From the NCBI RefSeq assembly GCF_024227715.1, contig NZ_CP100448.1:2749655-2813654 (forward strand): a stretch of DNA of 64,000 bases, in the 5' to 3' direction. Positions 24,911 through 32,939 of the stretch are shown here, one piece after another. Made by a program: the position numbers and the translations under genes. The notes beneath the pieces are model-generated. The model saw only the letters and a program-made list of their open reading frames with translations, searched no databases and was not told the origin of the DNA. This DNA comes from Halomarina litorea (GTDB lineage Archaea > Halobacteriota > Halobacteria > Halobacteriales > Haloarculaceae). Position 1 is the stretch's first letter; each line of letters begins with the position of its first letter.

Positions 24911-26659
24911 ATGACCGACTACTTCGAGGTGCAGGAGCGAGACGGGGCCGCCCGCCTCGGCGAACTCCGCCTCGCGGACTCGTTGCGGACGCCCGCGCTG
25001 GGCGACGACGTCCTCGTCGACGCCGGGAGCCTCTGGCGGGAAGAACAGGCGGCCCCCGAGGGCGACGAGTCGAAACTCACGGTCCTCCCGCACCGCGCGT
25101 TCCCCGGGGGCACCGCCGACGAGGTGGCCGAGGCGTTCGCCGTCGACTACGAGGACGTCGAGTTCCCGAGCGCCGCCGTCGTCTCGCCGACCACCGCCGC
25201 GGACTACGGCGCGGACGCCTACGTCCTCTCGAACGCCCCCGGCCTCGTCGGCCACGCCGAGGCGTTCGTGGAGGCAGTCGTCGACGTGCGCGAGACGGTG
25301 CCGCCGGACACCGCCCTCGTCATGTCGGGCGTCGCCACGCCCGCGAACGTCGCCACCCTCGCCTACGCGGGCGTCGACCTCGTCGACTCCCACAGAGCAC
25401 ACGTCCGGGGGCTGGAGGGGTTCTACCTGACGAACGACGGCGAGGTGTTCCTCGAGGACCTGGAGGAACTCCCGTGTGCCTGCGAGGCCTGCCGCGCCCC
25501 CCGAGACCAGTTCACCCGAAAGGACTGCGCCGCGCACAACGTCAACGCCCTCCGCGCGGAACTCGCCCGCGTCAGGGAGCGCATCCGCGCGGGCCGCCTT
25601 CGCGACTACGTCGAGGGACAGGCCCGTCACGAGGCGTGGCTGACGGCGACGTTCCGCCGCCTCGACCAGCAGTACGGCTATCTCGAGGAACGTACACCCC
25701 TCCAGCGCCGGGACGAACTGCTCGCCGCGAGCGACGACTCGCTCAGGCGGGTCGAGATTCAGCGCTTCGCCGACCGTGTCACCTCCCGGTACCGCAACCG
25801 CTTCGACGGCCCACTCGTGCTGGTGCCGTGTTCGGCCCGCAAGCCCTACGGCGAGTCACAGAGCCACGCGCAGTTCCACCGCACCATCAGCTACCGGGGC
25901 CACAAGGTGTCGATGACCTCCCCCATCGGCGTCGTCCCGCAGGAACTCGAACTCACCTACCCCGCACAGCACTACGACTCCGTGGTGACCGGCGAGTGGA
26001 GCGAGACCGAAATCGAGTTCGTCGCGCGGGTGCTCGCGCGGTATCTGGAGCACACGGACTACCCCCGGCACATCGCCCACCTCCCGCCGGGCGGCTACAC
26101 GGACATCGTCGAACGCGCCGCCGAGCGCGCGGGCGTGGAGTTCGAGTACACCGTCGACGACCACCCGACGACCGACGAGTCGCTGGCCGCACTCGACGCC
26201 ACGCTGGAGGGCGAGGAGCAGTACCTCAAGCGCGAACGCGAGCACAACACCGTCCGGGCCATCGCGGACTACCAGTTCGGCGACGGTGCCGGCGACGAGT
26301 TCTTCGACCACATCAACACCGGGGGGCGCTACCCGTCGCTCCGGGTCCACAGCGAGGGCGACCAGTGGGCGACGCTCGTCCCCCAGTACGGCACGCTCTC
26401 GCTCACGCTGGCGGGGGCGCGCCGCTGGCAGGAGAGCGACGTGCCGACCAAGACGGTGGAGATAGACGGCTTCGTCCCGCAGGGGAGCGTCCTCGCACCG
26501 GGCATCCTCGACGCCGACGCCTCCATCCGGGAGGGCGACGAGGTGGTCGTGGAGGGACCGAAGGCGTACGCCGTCGGGCGCGCGACGATGCACGGCGACG
26601 AGATGGTCCGCTCCACGCGCGGTATCGCCGTCGACGTGCGCCACGTCGAGGAGCGGTAA
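24911..26659 (+). CDS. arcS: archaeosine synthase alpha subunit
   Basis: The 582-residue protein is the TGT-derived amidotransferase ArcS. It has a degenerate TGT barrel at the N-terminus, the ArcS core VPCSARKPYGESQSH with reactive C307, and a C-terminal PUA RNA-binding domain (about 500-582, VEIDGFVPQGSVLAPGI). It attaches lysine to preQ0 at position 15 of tRNA; a radical SAM partner (RaSEA, probably the gene at 52059) then releases the archaeosine formamidine. The ATG at 24911 gives MTDYFEVQERDG, parallel to the tgtA start [13 protein letters not shown], which shows their common origin. Confidence 0.94.
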   Translation: MTDYFEVQERDGAARLGELRLADSLRTPALGDDVLVDAGSLWREEQAAPEGDESKLTVLPHRAFPGGTADEVAEAFAVDYEDVEFPSAAVVSPTTAADYGADAYVLSNAPGLVGHAEAFVEAVVDVRETVPPDTALVMSGVATPANVATLAYAGVDLVDSHRAHVRGLEGFYLTNDGEVFLEDLEELPCACEACRAPRDQFTRKDCAAHNVNALRAELARVRERIRAGRLRDYVEGQARHEAWLTATFRRLDQQYGYLEERTPLQRRDELLAASDDSLRRVEIQRFADRVTSRYRNRFDGPLVLVPCSARKPYGESQSHAQFHRTISYRGHKVSMTSPIGVVPQELELTYPAQHYDSVVTGEWSETEIEFVARVLARYLEHTDYPRHIAHLPPGGYTDIVERAAERAGVEFEYTVDDHPTTDESLAALDATLEGEEQYLKREREHNTVRAIADYQFGDGAGDEFFDHINTGGRYPSLRVHSEGDQWATLVPQYGTLSLTLAGARRWQESDVPTKTVEIDGFVPQGSVLAPGILDADASIREGDEVVVEGPKAYAVGRATMHGDEMVRSTRGIAVDVRHVEER

Positions 26660-26732
26660 GGCGGCGGGAAGGCGGCGACGTGAGACGGCAGGGGACAGTT
26701 TTTAGCCGCCTCTAATCTTACCGGGAGCAAGA

Positions 26733-26771
26733 ATGTCGAGAGCGACCGCGTCGGTCGGTGACCCGAGATGA
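26733..26771 (+). CDS. 12-codon leader mini-ORF overlapping the GDT1 gene start
   Basis: ATG at 26733 opens MSRATASVGDPR and stops at the TGA that overlaps the next gene's ATG as ATGA. A TTTTTAG element near 26698-26704 lies about 30 bases before this ATG, as for a leaderless transcript. Translation of the membrane gene may therefore depend on reading this mini-ORF. The evidence is positional only. Confidence 0.35.
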   Translation: MSRATASVGDPR

Positions 26772-27553
26772 CGCCCCTCCCCCTGCAGGACGCGGGTCTG
26801 CAGGCGCTCATCGAGCAGTACGCCGGTTACGGGCCGCTGGCGGCGTCGTTCCTCGTCAACCTGCTGGCGACGTTCGGCGACAAGGGGCAGTTGGTGGTCG
26901 TCACGCTCGCCTCGCGCTACGACGCGAAGAAGGTGTTCGCGGGGTCGATGACCGCCTTCGGCCTCTGGAGTGCCCTCGAAGTGCTGTTCGGACAGGCCGT
27001 CCTCAGTGTCGTCCCGGCCGGCGTGATGACGCTGCTCACGGGCGGCCTGTTCCTCCTGTTCGGCCTCTGGACGGCCAAGAGCGCCCTCGACCGGGCGCGC
27101 GTGGACCGCGAGGAGTCGTCGGGGCTGGCACTCGGCGACGGCGGCCTCGACGCCGGCCTGACGGGGCGCCTGCTCCCCGACGCGGTGCTCGCACGGATGG
27201 GCGCCCACGGGGGCGTGCTGACCTCGTTCGTCTTCATCATGTTCGCCGAGTTCGGCGACAAGACTCAGCTGTTGACCATCAACCTCTCCATCACCTACCC
27301 GGACGCGCCGGTGTCGGTGTTCCTCGGCGTGATGGCGGCGCTCGCCCTCCGAACGAGCGTCGACGCCGTCATCGGCGAGCGGGTCGAACGCTTCCTCCCG
27401 ACGATGCTCATCGAGGCGGCGGCCGCCGTCGTCTTCCTCGCGTTCGGCCTGCTGGTCCTCGGCGTCGTCCCCGCCTGGGTCCTGCTGGTGACGCTCGCAG
27501 CCGTCGTCCTCGCGCTGGTCGGCTGGGTCCTCCGGGAGCGACTGGCCGACTGA
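26768..27553 (+). CDS. GDT1/TMEM165-family (UPF0016) membrane cation transporter
   Basis: The 261-residue protein has six to seven hydrophobic segments in two inverted halves, each with the family metal motif. The second is intact (FAEFGDKTQLL); the first reads LLATFGDKGQLV, where the usual Glu is replaced by Thr. Family members move Ca2+ or Mn2+ against protons, and bacterial MneA exports Mn2+. Loss of one acidic ligand may alter selectivity. The peroxiredoxin gene follows after 34 bases, which would suit manganese and oxidative-stress control. Confidence 0.85.
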   Translation: MTPLPLQDAGLQALIEQYAGYGPLAASFLVNLLATFGDKGQLVVVTLASRYDAKKVFAGSMTAFGLWSALEVLFGQAVLSVVPAGVMTLLTGGLFLLFGLWTAKSALDRARVDREESSGLALGDGGLDAGLTGRLLPDAVLARMGAHGGVLTSFVFIMFAEFGDKTQLLTINLSITYPDAPVSVFLGVMAALALRTSVDAVIGERVERFLPTMLIEAAAAVVFLAFGLLVLGVVPAWVLLVTLAAVVLALVGWVLRERLAD

Positions 27554-27587
27554 GCAGGTTCTTGGTGCGTCGCCACACACCACTGGC

Positions 27588-28097
27588 ATGGTCGAGATAG
27601 GCGACGCGGCACCCCAGTTCACGGCACCGATGGCGACGCCCGAAGCGGCGGCGGGCAAGCGGGGGTCCTACACGAGCGGTGACGTCGAGGCGTTCTCGCT
27701 CGCCGAGGCCCTCGACGACGGGCCCGTCGTCCTCGCGTTCTTCCCCGGCGTGTTCTCGCGGACCTGCACCGAGGAACTCTGCGAGGTGCGCGACTGGCGC
27801 GATGCCCTCACGGGCCTCGACGCGCAGGTGTACGGCGTGAGCGTCGACCCGCCGTTCCCCCAACTGGCGTTCGTCGACGAGTACGACCTCTCGTACCCGC
27901 TGCTCTCGGCGTTCAACAACGACGTCGCCGCCGACTACGGGGTGCGCCGCGAGGCGGGGATCCTCCGGGGCGTCACCGAACGGTCCGTCTTCGTCGTCGA
28001 CCCGTCGGGGACCGTCGTCTACGACTGGGTCGTCACCGAACCGCAGGTGTTCCCGGATCTCGACGCCGTCGAGTCGGCGCTGGCGGACGCCGCCTGA
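27588..28097 (+). CDS. peroxiredoxin (AhpC/TSA or BCP-type redoxin)
   Basis: The 169-residue thioredoxin-fold protein has the peroxidatic motif FFPGVFSRTCTEELCEVRD, with two cysteines five residues apart. This resembles atypical 2-Cys Prx/BCP enzymes more than typical AhpC. Further family features are AQVYGVSVDPPFPQLAF and a final FVVDPSGTVVYDWV strand. It reduces peroxides in the cytoplasm with thioredoxin-type donors, which cannot be specified here. It probably shares a transcript with the GDT1-family gene. Confidence 0.88.
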   Translation: MVEIGDAAPQFTAPMATPEAAAGKRGSYTSGDVEAFSLAEALDDGPVVLAFFPGVFSRTCTEELCEVRDWRDALTGLDAQVYGVSVDPPFPQLAFVDEYDLSYPLLSAFNNDVAADYGVRREAGILRGVTERSVFVVDPSGTVVYDWVVTEPQVFPDLDAVESALADAA

Positions 28098-28142
28098 GGC
28101 GGGAGCGACGCACCTTTGAGCGTCGCCCCGTCACACCCACGC

Positions 28143-28541
28143 ATGGACGAGGTCTCACTCGGCGTTCCACAGCCCATCATCGACTCGCTCCCCGAGGACG
28201 GCACCGCCAGCGCACAGGACATGCAGCGGGCGGTACAGGGCCTCGAAGCCCGTCTCAACCGGGCCATCCGCGAGGCCGAGGACGACGCCGAGGCGGCCGG
28301 GTTCGCCCTCGACGTCATCGAACATCTCGAGGACCGCGCGTCGACGTACGACTCGTTCGTCCCGGAACTCCGCGCGTGGGGGCAGTCGCCCATCTACGCC
28401 ATCGCGTGGCGCAACCTGCAGGCCGACCTCGTCGAGCAGTTGTACGACCACGAGGCGCTGGCGGAGCGACTGGACCGCGAGCGCAACGCCCGCATGGTCG
28501 AGGACGGCATCCGACTGAGCGACATGTACGACGACGAGTGA
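28143..28541 (+). CDS. conserved hypothetical haloarchaeal protein
   Basis: The 132-residue protein (ATG at 28143) is acidic and mostly helical: AQDMQRAVQGLEARLNRAI and EAEDDAEAAGFALDVIEHLE suggest coiled-coil stretches. It has no cysteines, no membrane segment and no known motif. It lies 82 bases upstream of the iron-sulfur-less AOR homologue on the same strand. I do not recognise the family. Confidence 0.6.
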   Translation: MDEVSLGVPQPIIDSLPEDGTASAQDMQRAVQGLEARLNRAIREAEDDAEAAGFALDVIEHLEDRASTYDSFVPELRAWGQSPIYAIAWRNLQADLVEQLYDHEALAERLDRERNARMVEDGIRLSDMYDDE

Positions 28542-28623
28542 CGTCGGGTCGCCGCGGAAGCGACGAGACCGGTCGACTCGCCGGGTACAGGCTTATCCCG
28601 CCGACGCGAGTACCTGTCGGCAG

Positions 28624-30387
28624 ATGACCGACCACGTGCGGGACGCCGTCATCCGGGTCGACCTCTCGACGGGGAGCGTCGACCGGGAGCGGGTCCCGGA
28701 GTCGTGGCGACACGACTTCCTCGGCGGCAAGGGCCTCGGCGCGCGCTACCTCTACGAGGACCTCCCACCGGGGGCGGACCCGCTCGGCCCGGCGAACCTG
28801 CTCGCGTTCACCCTCGGGCCGCTGTCGGGCTACCTGCCCGGCGAGACGCGCTACGCCGCCGTCACCAAGTCGCCCCTGACCGGCGCGTTCCTGGACTCCT
28901 ACAGCGGCGGCACCTTCCCGGACGCGCTGGCGGGGGCGCTCGACGACTGCCTCGGCCTCCTCGTCACCGGCGTGAGCGACGACCCGGTCGTCCTGACCGT
29001 CGAGGACGGCGACGCCAGCCTCGCGCCCGCGGAGACGTGGGGCGAGGACGTGACCGCCACCTGCGAGGCCCACGACGGCGCGGTGGCCTGCGTCGGCCCC
29101 GCGGGGGAGGCGGGCGTCGGGTACGCCACCATCGCCTCGGACGGCGGCGACCACCACGCCGGACGCGGCGGGGCGGGCGCGGTGATGGGCGCGAAGGGCC
29201 TGAAGGCCGTCGTCGCCCGGGGCGACCCGCCCGAGGGCCTCGACGACCTGCGCGAGCGCTACGAGCGCACCTACGGCGACTCCGATACGGGCCGCTGGCA
29301 GGCCGCCGGCGCCACCCTCGAGAGCATCGACTTCGCCAACGAGGTGGGCGCGCTCGCCACCCGCGGCTGGCAGGACCACACCTTCGAGGGCGCGGACGGC
29401 ATCGGCGTCGAGGCGGCCCGCGAGGCGGCCACGGAGCGAGAGCGCGACGACGCCATCCGGGGCGGGTTCCGCGTCGGGACCGACGACGGCGAGAGCGTCC
29501 CCCGGGGGGCCACGCCCATGAGCCTCGGTGCGGGCCTCGGCATCGACAACTTCGACGCCGTCGCGGACCTCGGCGGGGTCTGCGACCGCCTCGGGATGGA
29601 CGTCATCAGCGCCGGGAGCGCCGTCGCGTGGGCCATCCGCGCGAGCGAGACGGGCCTCGTCGAGCGCGACCTCTCCTTCGGCGACCCGGCGGGCGCCCGG
29701 GGACTCATCGAGGAGATAGCCACCCGTTCGACGCCGCTGGGCGACGCCCTCGCAGACGGGGTGGCGGCCGCCGCCGACCGCTTCGGCGGCGACGAGTTCG
29801 TCCCGACGGTGAAGGCGATGGAACTGCCCGCCTACGACCCGAGCGACGCGCCGGCGATGGCGCTCGCCTACGCCACCAGCGACCGGGGGGGCTGTCACCG
29901 GCGGGCGCGCCCCATCGAGGAGGAGGCCTTCGACGGCGAGGCGTGGGACGCCGCCGACCGCGTGCGGCGCGTCGTCGCCGCCCAGACGACCCGCGCGACG
30001 CTCTGGAGCCTCGTCGCGGACGACTTCGTCGGCGAGTCGCTGTCCGATCTCGGCGCGGAGTGGCTGGAGGCCGTCGGGCTGGCGTACGACCCGGCGGAGC
30101 TGGCGACCGTCGGTGAGCGAATCTGGACGCTCGTGCGCCTGTTCAACGCCCGCGAGGGGTTCACCAGGGCGGACGACCGCCTCCCCGCCGCGCTGACCGA
30201 CGCCGTGGCGTTCGACCCCGCCGAGTTCGAGCGACTGCTCGACGCCTACTACGCCGCCCGCGGGTGGGGACCGAACGGCCTCCCCACCCGGCGGACGCTC
30301 GCCCGCCTCGGACTGGCAGGCGTCGTCGACGCACAGACCCCGCTGGACGACGGGGTGACCACCGACCCCGAGACTGCAGATGACTGA
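28624..30387 (+). CDS. AOR-family protein lacking all iron-sulfur cysteine ligands (second copy)
   Basis: The 587-residue protein follows the AOR fold: FLGGKGLGARYLYEDLPPGA, ETRYAAVTKSPLTGAFLDSY, then HAGRGGAGAVMGAKGLKAVV in the pterin-binding region, and a C-terminal LLDAYYAARGWGPNG. The segment that carries CxxCxxxC in relatives reads RDDAIRGGFRV here (275-284), and the C-terminal cysteine is also missing (TTRATLWSLVADDF). The [4Fe-4S] cluster that passes electrons to ferredoxin therefore cannot form in the usual way. It may use another acceptor or have a non-redox role. It overlaps the following gene by 8 bases. Confidence 0.85.
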   Translation: MTDHVRDAVIRVDLSTGSVDRERVPESWRHDFLGGKGLGARYLYEDLPPGADPLGPANLLAFTLGPLSGYLPGETRYAAVTKSPLTGAFLDSYSGGTFPDALAGALDDCLGLLVTGVSDDPVVLTVEDGDASLAPAETWGEDVTATCEAHDGAVACVGPAGEAGVGYATIASDGGDHHAGRGGAGAVMGAKGLKAVVARGDPPEGLDDLRERYERTYGDSDTGRWQAAGATLESIDFANEVGALATRGWQDHTFEGADGIGVEAAREAATERERDDAIRGGFRVGTDDGESVPRGATPMSLGAGLGIDNFDAVADLGGVCDRLGMDVISAGSAVAWAIRASETGLVERDLSFGDPAGARGLIEEIATRSTPLGDALADGVAAAADRFGGDEFVPTVKAMELPAYDPSDAPAMALAYATSDRGGCHRRARPIEEEAFDGEAWDAADRVRRVVAAQTTRATLWSLVADDFVGESLSDLGAEWLEAVGLAYDPAELATVGERIWTLVRLFNAREGFTRADDRLPAALTDAVAFDPAEFERLLDAYYAARGWGPNGLPTRRTLARLGLAGVVDAQTPLDDGVTTDPETADD

Positions 30388-31153
30388 CTCCATCGACCTC
30401 GACGACATCGACGTACAGGACGACGACGACCGGCCGGAGCGCAACCGCGGCGACTGGTTCTGGCGCGGCGAGGGCGACCCGGACGACGAACCCGCGGACC
30501 CCGCCGGGGCCGACCCGAGCGCGACGGACGCCGGGGCCGACCCGACTTCTGCCGGCGAGGACCCCGAGCGCGAACGCGAGAGCGAGCGCGACGGCGCGTC
30601 GGGCGGTCCCGTCCCGCGGGTCCCCCGGGAGAACGAGGGCAAGCCGGTCGGCATCCCGATGGAGGGGGGTGGCGCGGGCGGCGCGGACGCGAAGCGGGCG
30701 GGCGAGCGAGAGCGGGAGCGAACGCTGGAGGCCGACGCGAACGAGCCCTCCGCCTCCGGCCCGCACGGCGGCGGCGTCGACGACATGACCACCGCGTTCA
30801 CCTACGAGGCGCTCAAGCGGCTGAAACACCTCCAGACGGCGCTCGCGGACGCGAACACGTGGTCGGACTGGATCGGCATCGTCGGCGACGTGCCCGCCCA
30901 CGTCATCACCACGTTCCAGCGGAACAACGGGGTCGACGCCGACTTCTTCAACGGCGCGGGCGCGGGGCCGGCCGAACGCCTCGCGGACATCGACCGCTCC
31001 TCGATGTTCTTCGCCGAGCGGATGGTCGTCATCGGCCTGCCCGGCGAGGAGTGGTTCGCCGAGGAGGCCGACTGGGAGTTCGTCCCGCTCTCGGAGGCCG
31101 CCGAGGGCGCCGGCTGGGAACTACGCGACGACGGGGCCGACGGGACCGTCTGA
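30380..31153 (+). CDS. acidic conserved protein co-transcribed with the cluster-less AOR
   Basis: The 257-residue protein has a disordered, highly acidic N-terminal half (DDIDVQDDDDRPERNRGDW, then stretches of D, E, R and G) and a compact C-terminal domain from about residue 135 (TTAFTYEALKRLKHLQTALA, EDIDRSSMFF-like and GEEWFAEEADWEFVPL). It overlaps the AOR homologue by 8 bases, so the two are translationally coupled. The family occurs in haloarchaea, but I know no function. No cysteine cluster or membrane segment is seen. Confidence 0.65.
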   Translation: MTDSIDLDDIDVQDDDDRPERNRGDWFWRGEGDPDDEPADPAGADPSATDAGADPTSAGEDPERERESERDGASGGPVPRVPRENEGKPVGIPMEGGGAGGADAKRAGERERERTLEADANEPSASGPHGGGVDDMTTAFTYEALKRLKHLQTALADANTWSDWIGIVGDVPAHVITTFQRNNGVDADFFNGAGAGPAERLADIDRSSMFFAERMVVIGLPGEEWFAEEADWEFVPLSEAAEGAGWELRDDGADGTV

Positions 31154-31219
31154 GCGGGGACGCGACCGGGGGCAACCACTTTACCGGAGGCCCGAGATGT
31201 GGGGCGGTAGGAGACAATC

Positions 31220-31489
31220 ATGGGTATCAAGACTGCCGTCAGCGACAACGGGATGCGGGTCATCCCGTTTCTCGTCCTGCTGACCATCGCGTGGCTGGGC
31301 CTGACGACGCTCGACGTCTGGAACTCGATGCAGTCGTTCACCGGGTTCACCGACCAGTACGTCGGGCACGCCGCGATTTCGGGGTACATCGGCCTCGCCG
31401 TCCTCCTCGTGACGGCGCTGGCAGCGGTCTACCTCTACGGCGAGGCGGGCGCGGCGGAACCGGGTCCGAAGGAGTTCCCGCCCCGATAG
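31220..31489 (+). CDS. small two-helix membrane protein
   Basis: The 89-residue protein begins MGIKTAVSDNGMRVIPFLVL and has two hydrophobic segments (PFLVLLTIAWLGLTTLDVW and IGLAVLLVTALAAVYLYG) with a short charged tail. It is one of several small membrane genes in this region. Its TAG is followed at once by the ATG of a zinc-ribbon gene, so they are coupled. The function is unknown. Confidence 0.65.
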   Translation: MGIKTAVSDNGMRVIPFLVLLTIAWLGLTTLDVWNSMQSFTGFTDQYVGHAAISGYIGLAVLLVTALAAVYLYGEAGAAEPGPKEFPPR

Positions 31490-31630
31490 ATGTACTACGA
31501 GTGTGCCGACTGCGGACAGATGACGACGTTCGCGGACGTCGAGCGCTCGTCGGTGGTCCGCCCCTGCCCGGTCTGCGAGGAGCGCACGCGCTGGACGACG
31601 GCCTTCGAGGGTGAAGGGGTGTCCTTTTGA
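31490..31630 (+). CDS. 46-residue zinc-ribbon protein
   Basis: The short gene codes for MYYECADCGQMTTF and later VVRPCPVCEERTRW, two CxxC knuckles 26 residues apart that would bind one zinc ion. This is the CPxCG-type small protein common in haloarchaea, where several affect growth or motility by unknown means. Its start directly follows the stop of the membrane gene, and its TGA overlaps the TTG start of the next. Confidence 0.7.
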   Translation: MYYECADCGQMTTFADVERSSVVRPCPVCEERTRWTTAFEGEGVSF

Positions 31631-31977
31631 TATCCTTCACCCCCTCCGAGCGGTTCTACGAGGCCGCCGGCGACTGGGCCGACAGCCGACTGATGGACCC
31701 CGAGGAGGCCCTCGAGGTGAAAGCCGAGCAGGCGCTACTGGAGATAGAGAACCTCGTCTCGGGCGCCCACGAGGTGACCTTCGAGGTGGGCGAGGACGGC
31801 GAAACGGTCCGCCTCGACCCCTCCCCGGAACTGGATGCTTTCCTCGAAGAACGGGCCGCGGAGGCGGGCCTCGACCAGAGCACGCTGCTCCGCCTGTACG
31901 TTGACCTGTTCGCGCGCGTCTTCCTCGACGAGAACGGGGGGCAGAGCGGGCGTCCCCCGAACGCCCCGCCGGAGTGA
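31627..31977 (+). CDS. small acidic conserved protein
   Basis: From a TTG codon overlapping the previous stop the product has 116 residues and begins MISFTPSERFYEAAGDW. An internal ATG at 31693 (MDPEEALEV) is the alternative start. It is acidic, with a helix of alternating charge (EEALEVKAEQALLEIENLVS) and a final helix (LDQSTLLRLYVDLFARVFLD). There is no known domain. Its position in a chain of overlapping small genes suggests one operon with the preceding two. Confidence 0.55.
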   Translation: MISFTPSERFYEAAGDWADSRLMDPEEALEVKAEQALLEIENLVSGAHEVTFEVGEDGETVRLDPSPELDAFLEERAAEAGLDQSTLLRLYVDLFARVFLDENGGQSGRPPNAPPE

Positions 31978-32028
31978 CGACCGCTCGCCGGGACAACGGC
32001 TAAGGGGTCGGGTGCGGTAGCCGGGGAC

Positions 32029-32223
32029 ATGACGATTCGCGACACCGGCTGGAAGCCCAAGGGCGCGATGCGGTCGTACGGCGGCTTCGAGGTCTGGGAC
32101 TACGACCACGGCCCACACGAAGTGAACACCGGCGAGAAGAACCCCGAGTGGTTCGACGAGGAACTCCGCGAGGCCGCGGAGGAGGCCGACGAGAAGGCCG
32201 ACGACGGCGGCGAAAGCGAGTAG
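32029..32223 (+). CDS. 64-residue conserved haloarchaeal protein
   Basis: This very acidic small protein has MTIRDTGWKPKGAMRSYGGF at the start, then WDYDHGPHEVNTGEKNPEWF and a Glu/Asp/Ala tail. Its first half is dense in aromatic and Gly residues, which suggests a small folded domain. A GGCTAAGG element about 25 bases before the ATG may be its TATA box. The function is unknown. Confidence 0.6.
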   Translation: MTIRDTGWKPKGAMRSYGGFEVWDYDHGPHEVNTGEKNPEWFDEELREAAEEADEKADDGGESE

Positions 32224-32278
32224 TCGGACGGCGCGTCGGACGCGACTCGCGCGTACTGGTTCTCCGGTCTCCGGGACC

Positions 32279-32911
32279 CTACCGCCGGGCCATCTGCGAG
32301 GCGACGATGTCGTCCTCGAACTCGACGACGCCGACGAGCACCTGCGCCGCCGCGCGGTAGAACGGTTCGTCGGTGTTGTCGAGGACGTCCGCGGCGAGGT
32401 CGTCGGCCCACTGCCCGAGGTGTTCGTCGAGGAAGACCCGCTCGTAGCCGAAGGCCTCCTCGTGGCCCCGGCGCTGGAGCGTGAGGAGGTGACGCAGGAA
32501 GGCGAGTTCGACGGCGACGTAGTCGTCCTCCTCGGGGTAGTCCTCGGGCGGCGACCACCCGGCGGCGCTGTAACTCGCCTCCACCTCCGCGAGGCCCTTC
32601 CCGAGGAAGTCCCCCTCCCGGTAGTACGTCTCGTGGGCCGTCACTGGGGGGCGAGGGCCGACGAACAGGCGGGTGAACTCCTTCCCGAGACGGTCGGTGA
32701 CCGCCTCGGGGTCGTCGCCCTCGCTGGCGACGAACGTGCGAAGCGTCTCGAAGCCCTCGTCCATCCCCTCGTTGACCGAGTCCTCGGGGGTCGCAACCTC
32801 GCCCGAGAGGAGGCGCTCGATGAACGCCTCGTCGGGCGCGTCGTGGAAGCACTCCACGAGGTAGTCGACCAGTTCGATGCGTGCGGCGTAGATGTCGTCG
32901 TCCGATGTCAT
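32279..32911 (-). CDS. TorD/DmsD-family molybdoenzyme chaperone
   Basis: The 210-residue all-helical protein (ATG at 32911) fits the TorD family: an ARIELVDYLVECFHDAPDEA start, the central TRLFVGPRPPVTAHETYY, which carries the family's Y/F-x-x-L-F-x-GP element, then LAFLRHLLTLQRRG and FLDEHLGQWADDLA. TorD chaperones bind the Tat signal of a molybdoenzyme and hold it until its cofactor is loaded. The obvious client is the Tat-exported FDH-type subunit encoded at 35285. It is on the same strand as the polyferredoxin gene, 28 bases downstream of it, so the two are likely co-transcribed. Confidence 0.82.
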   Translation of the reverse strand: MTSDDDIYAARIELVDYLVECFHDAPDEAFIERLLSGEVATPEDSVNEGMDEGFETLRTFVASEGDDPEAVTDRLGKEFTRLFVGPRPPVTAHETYYREGDFLGKGLAEVEASYSAAGWSPPEDYPEEDDYVAVELAFLRHLLTLQRRGHEEAFGYERVFLDEHLGQWADDLAADVLDNTDEPFYRAAAQVLVGVVEFEDDIVASQMARR

Positions 32912-32939
32912 GTGGATTGGGTCGGGAACGGTGGCGTAC

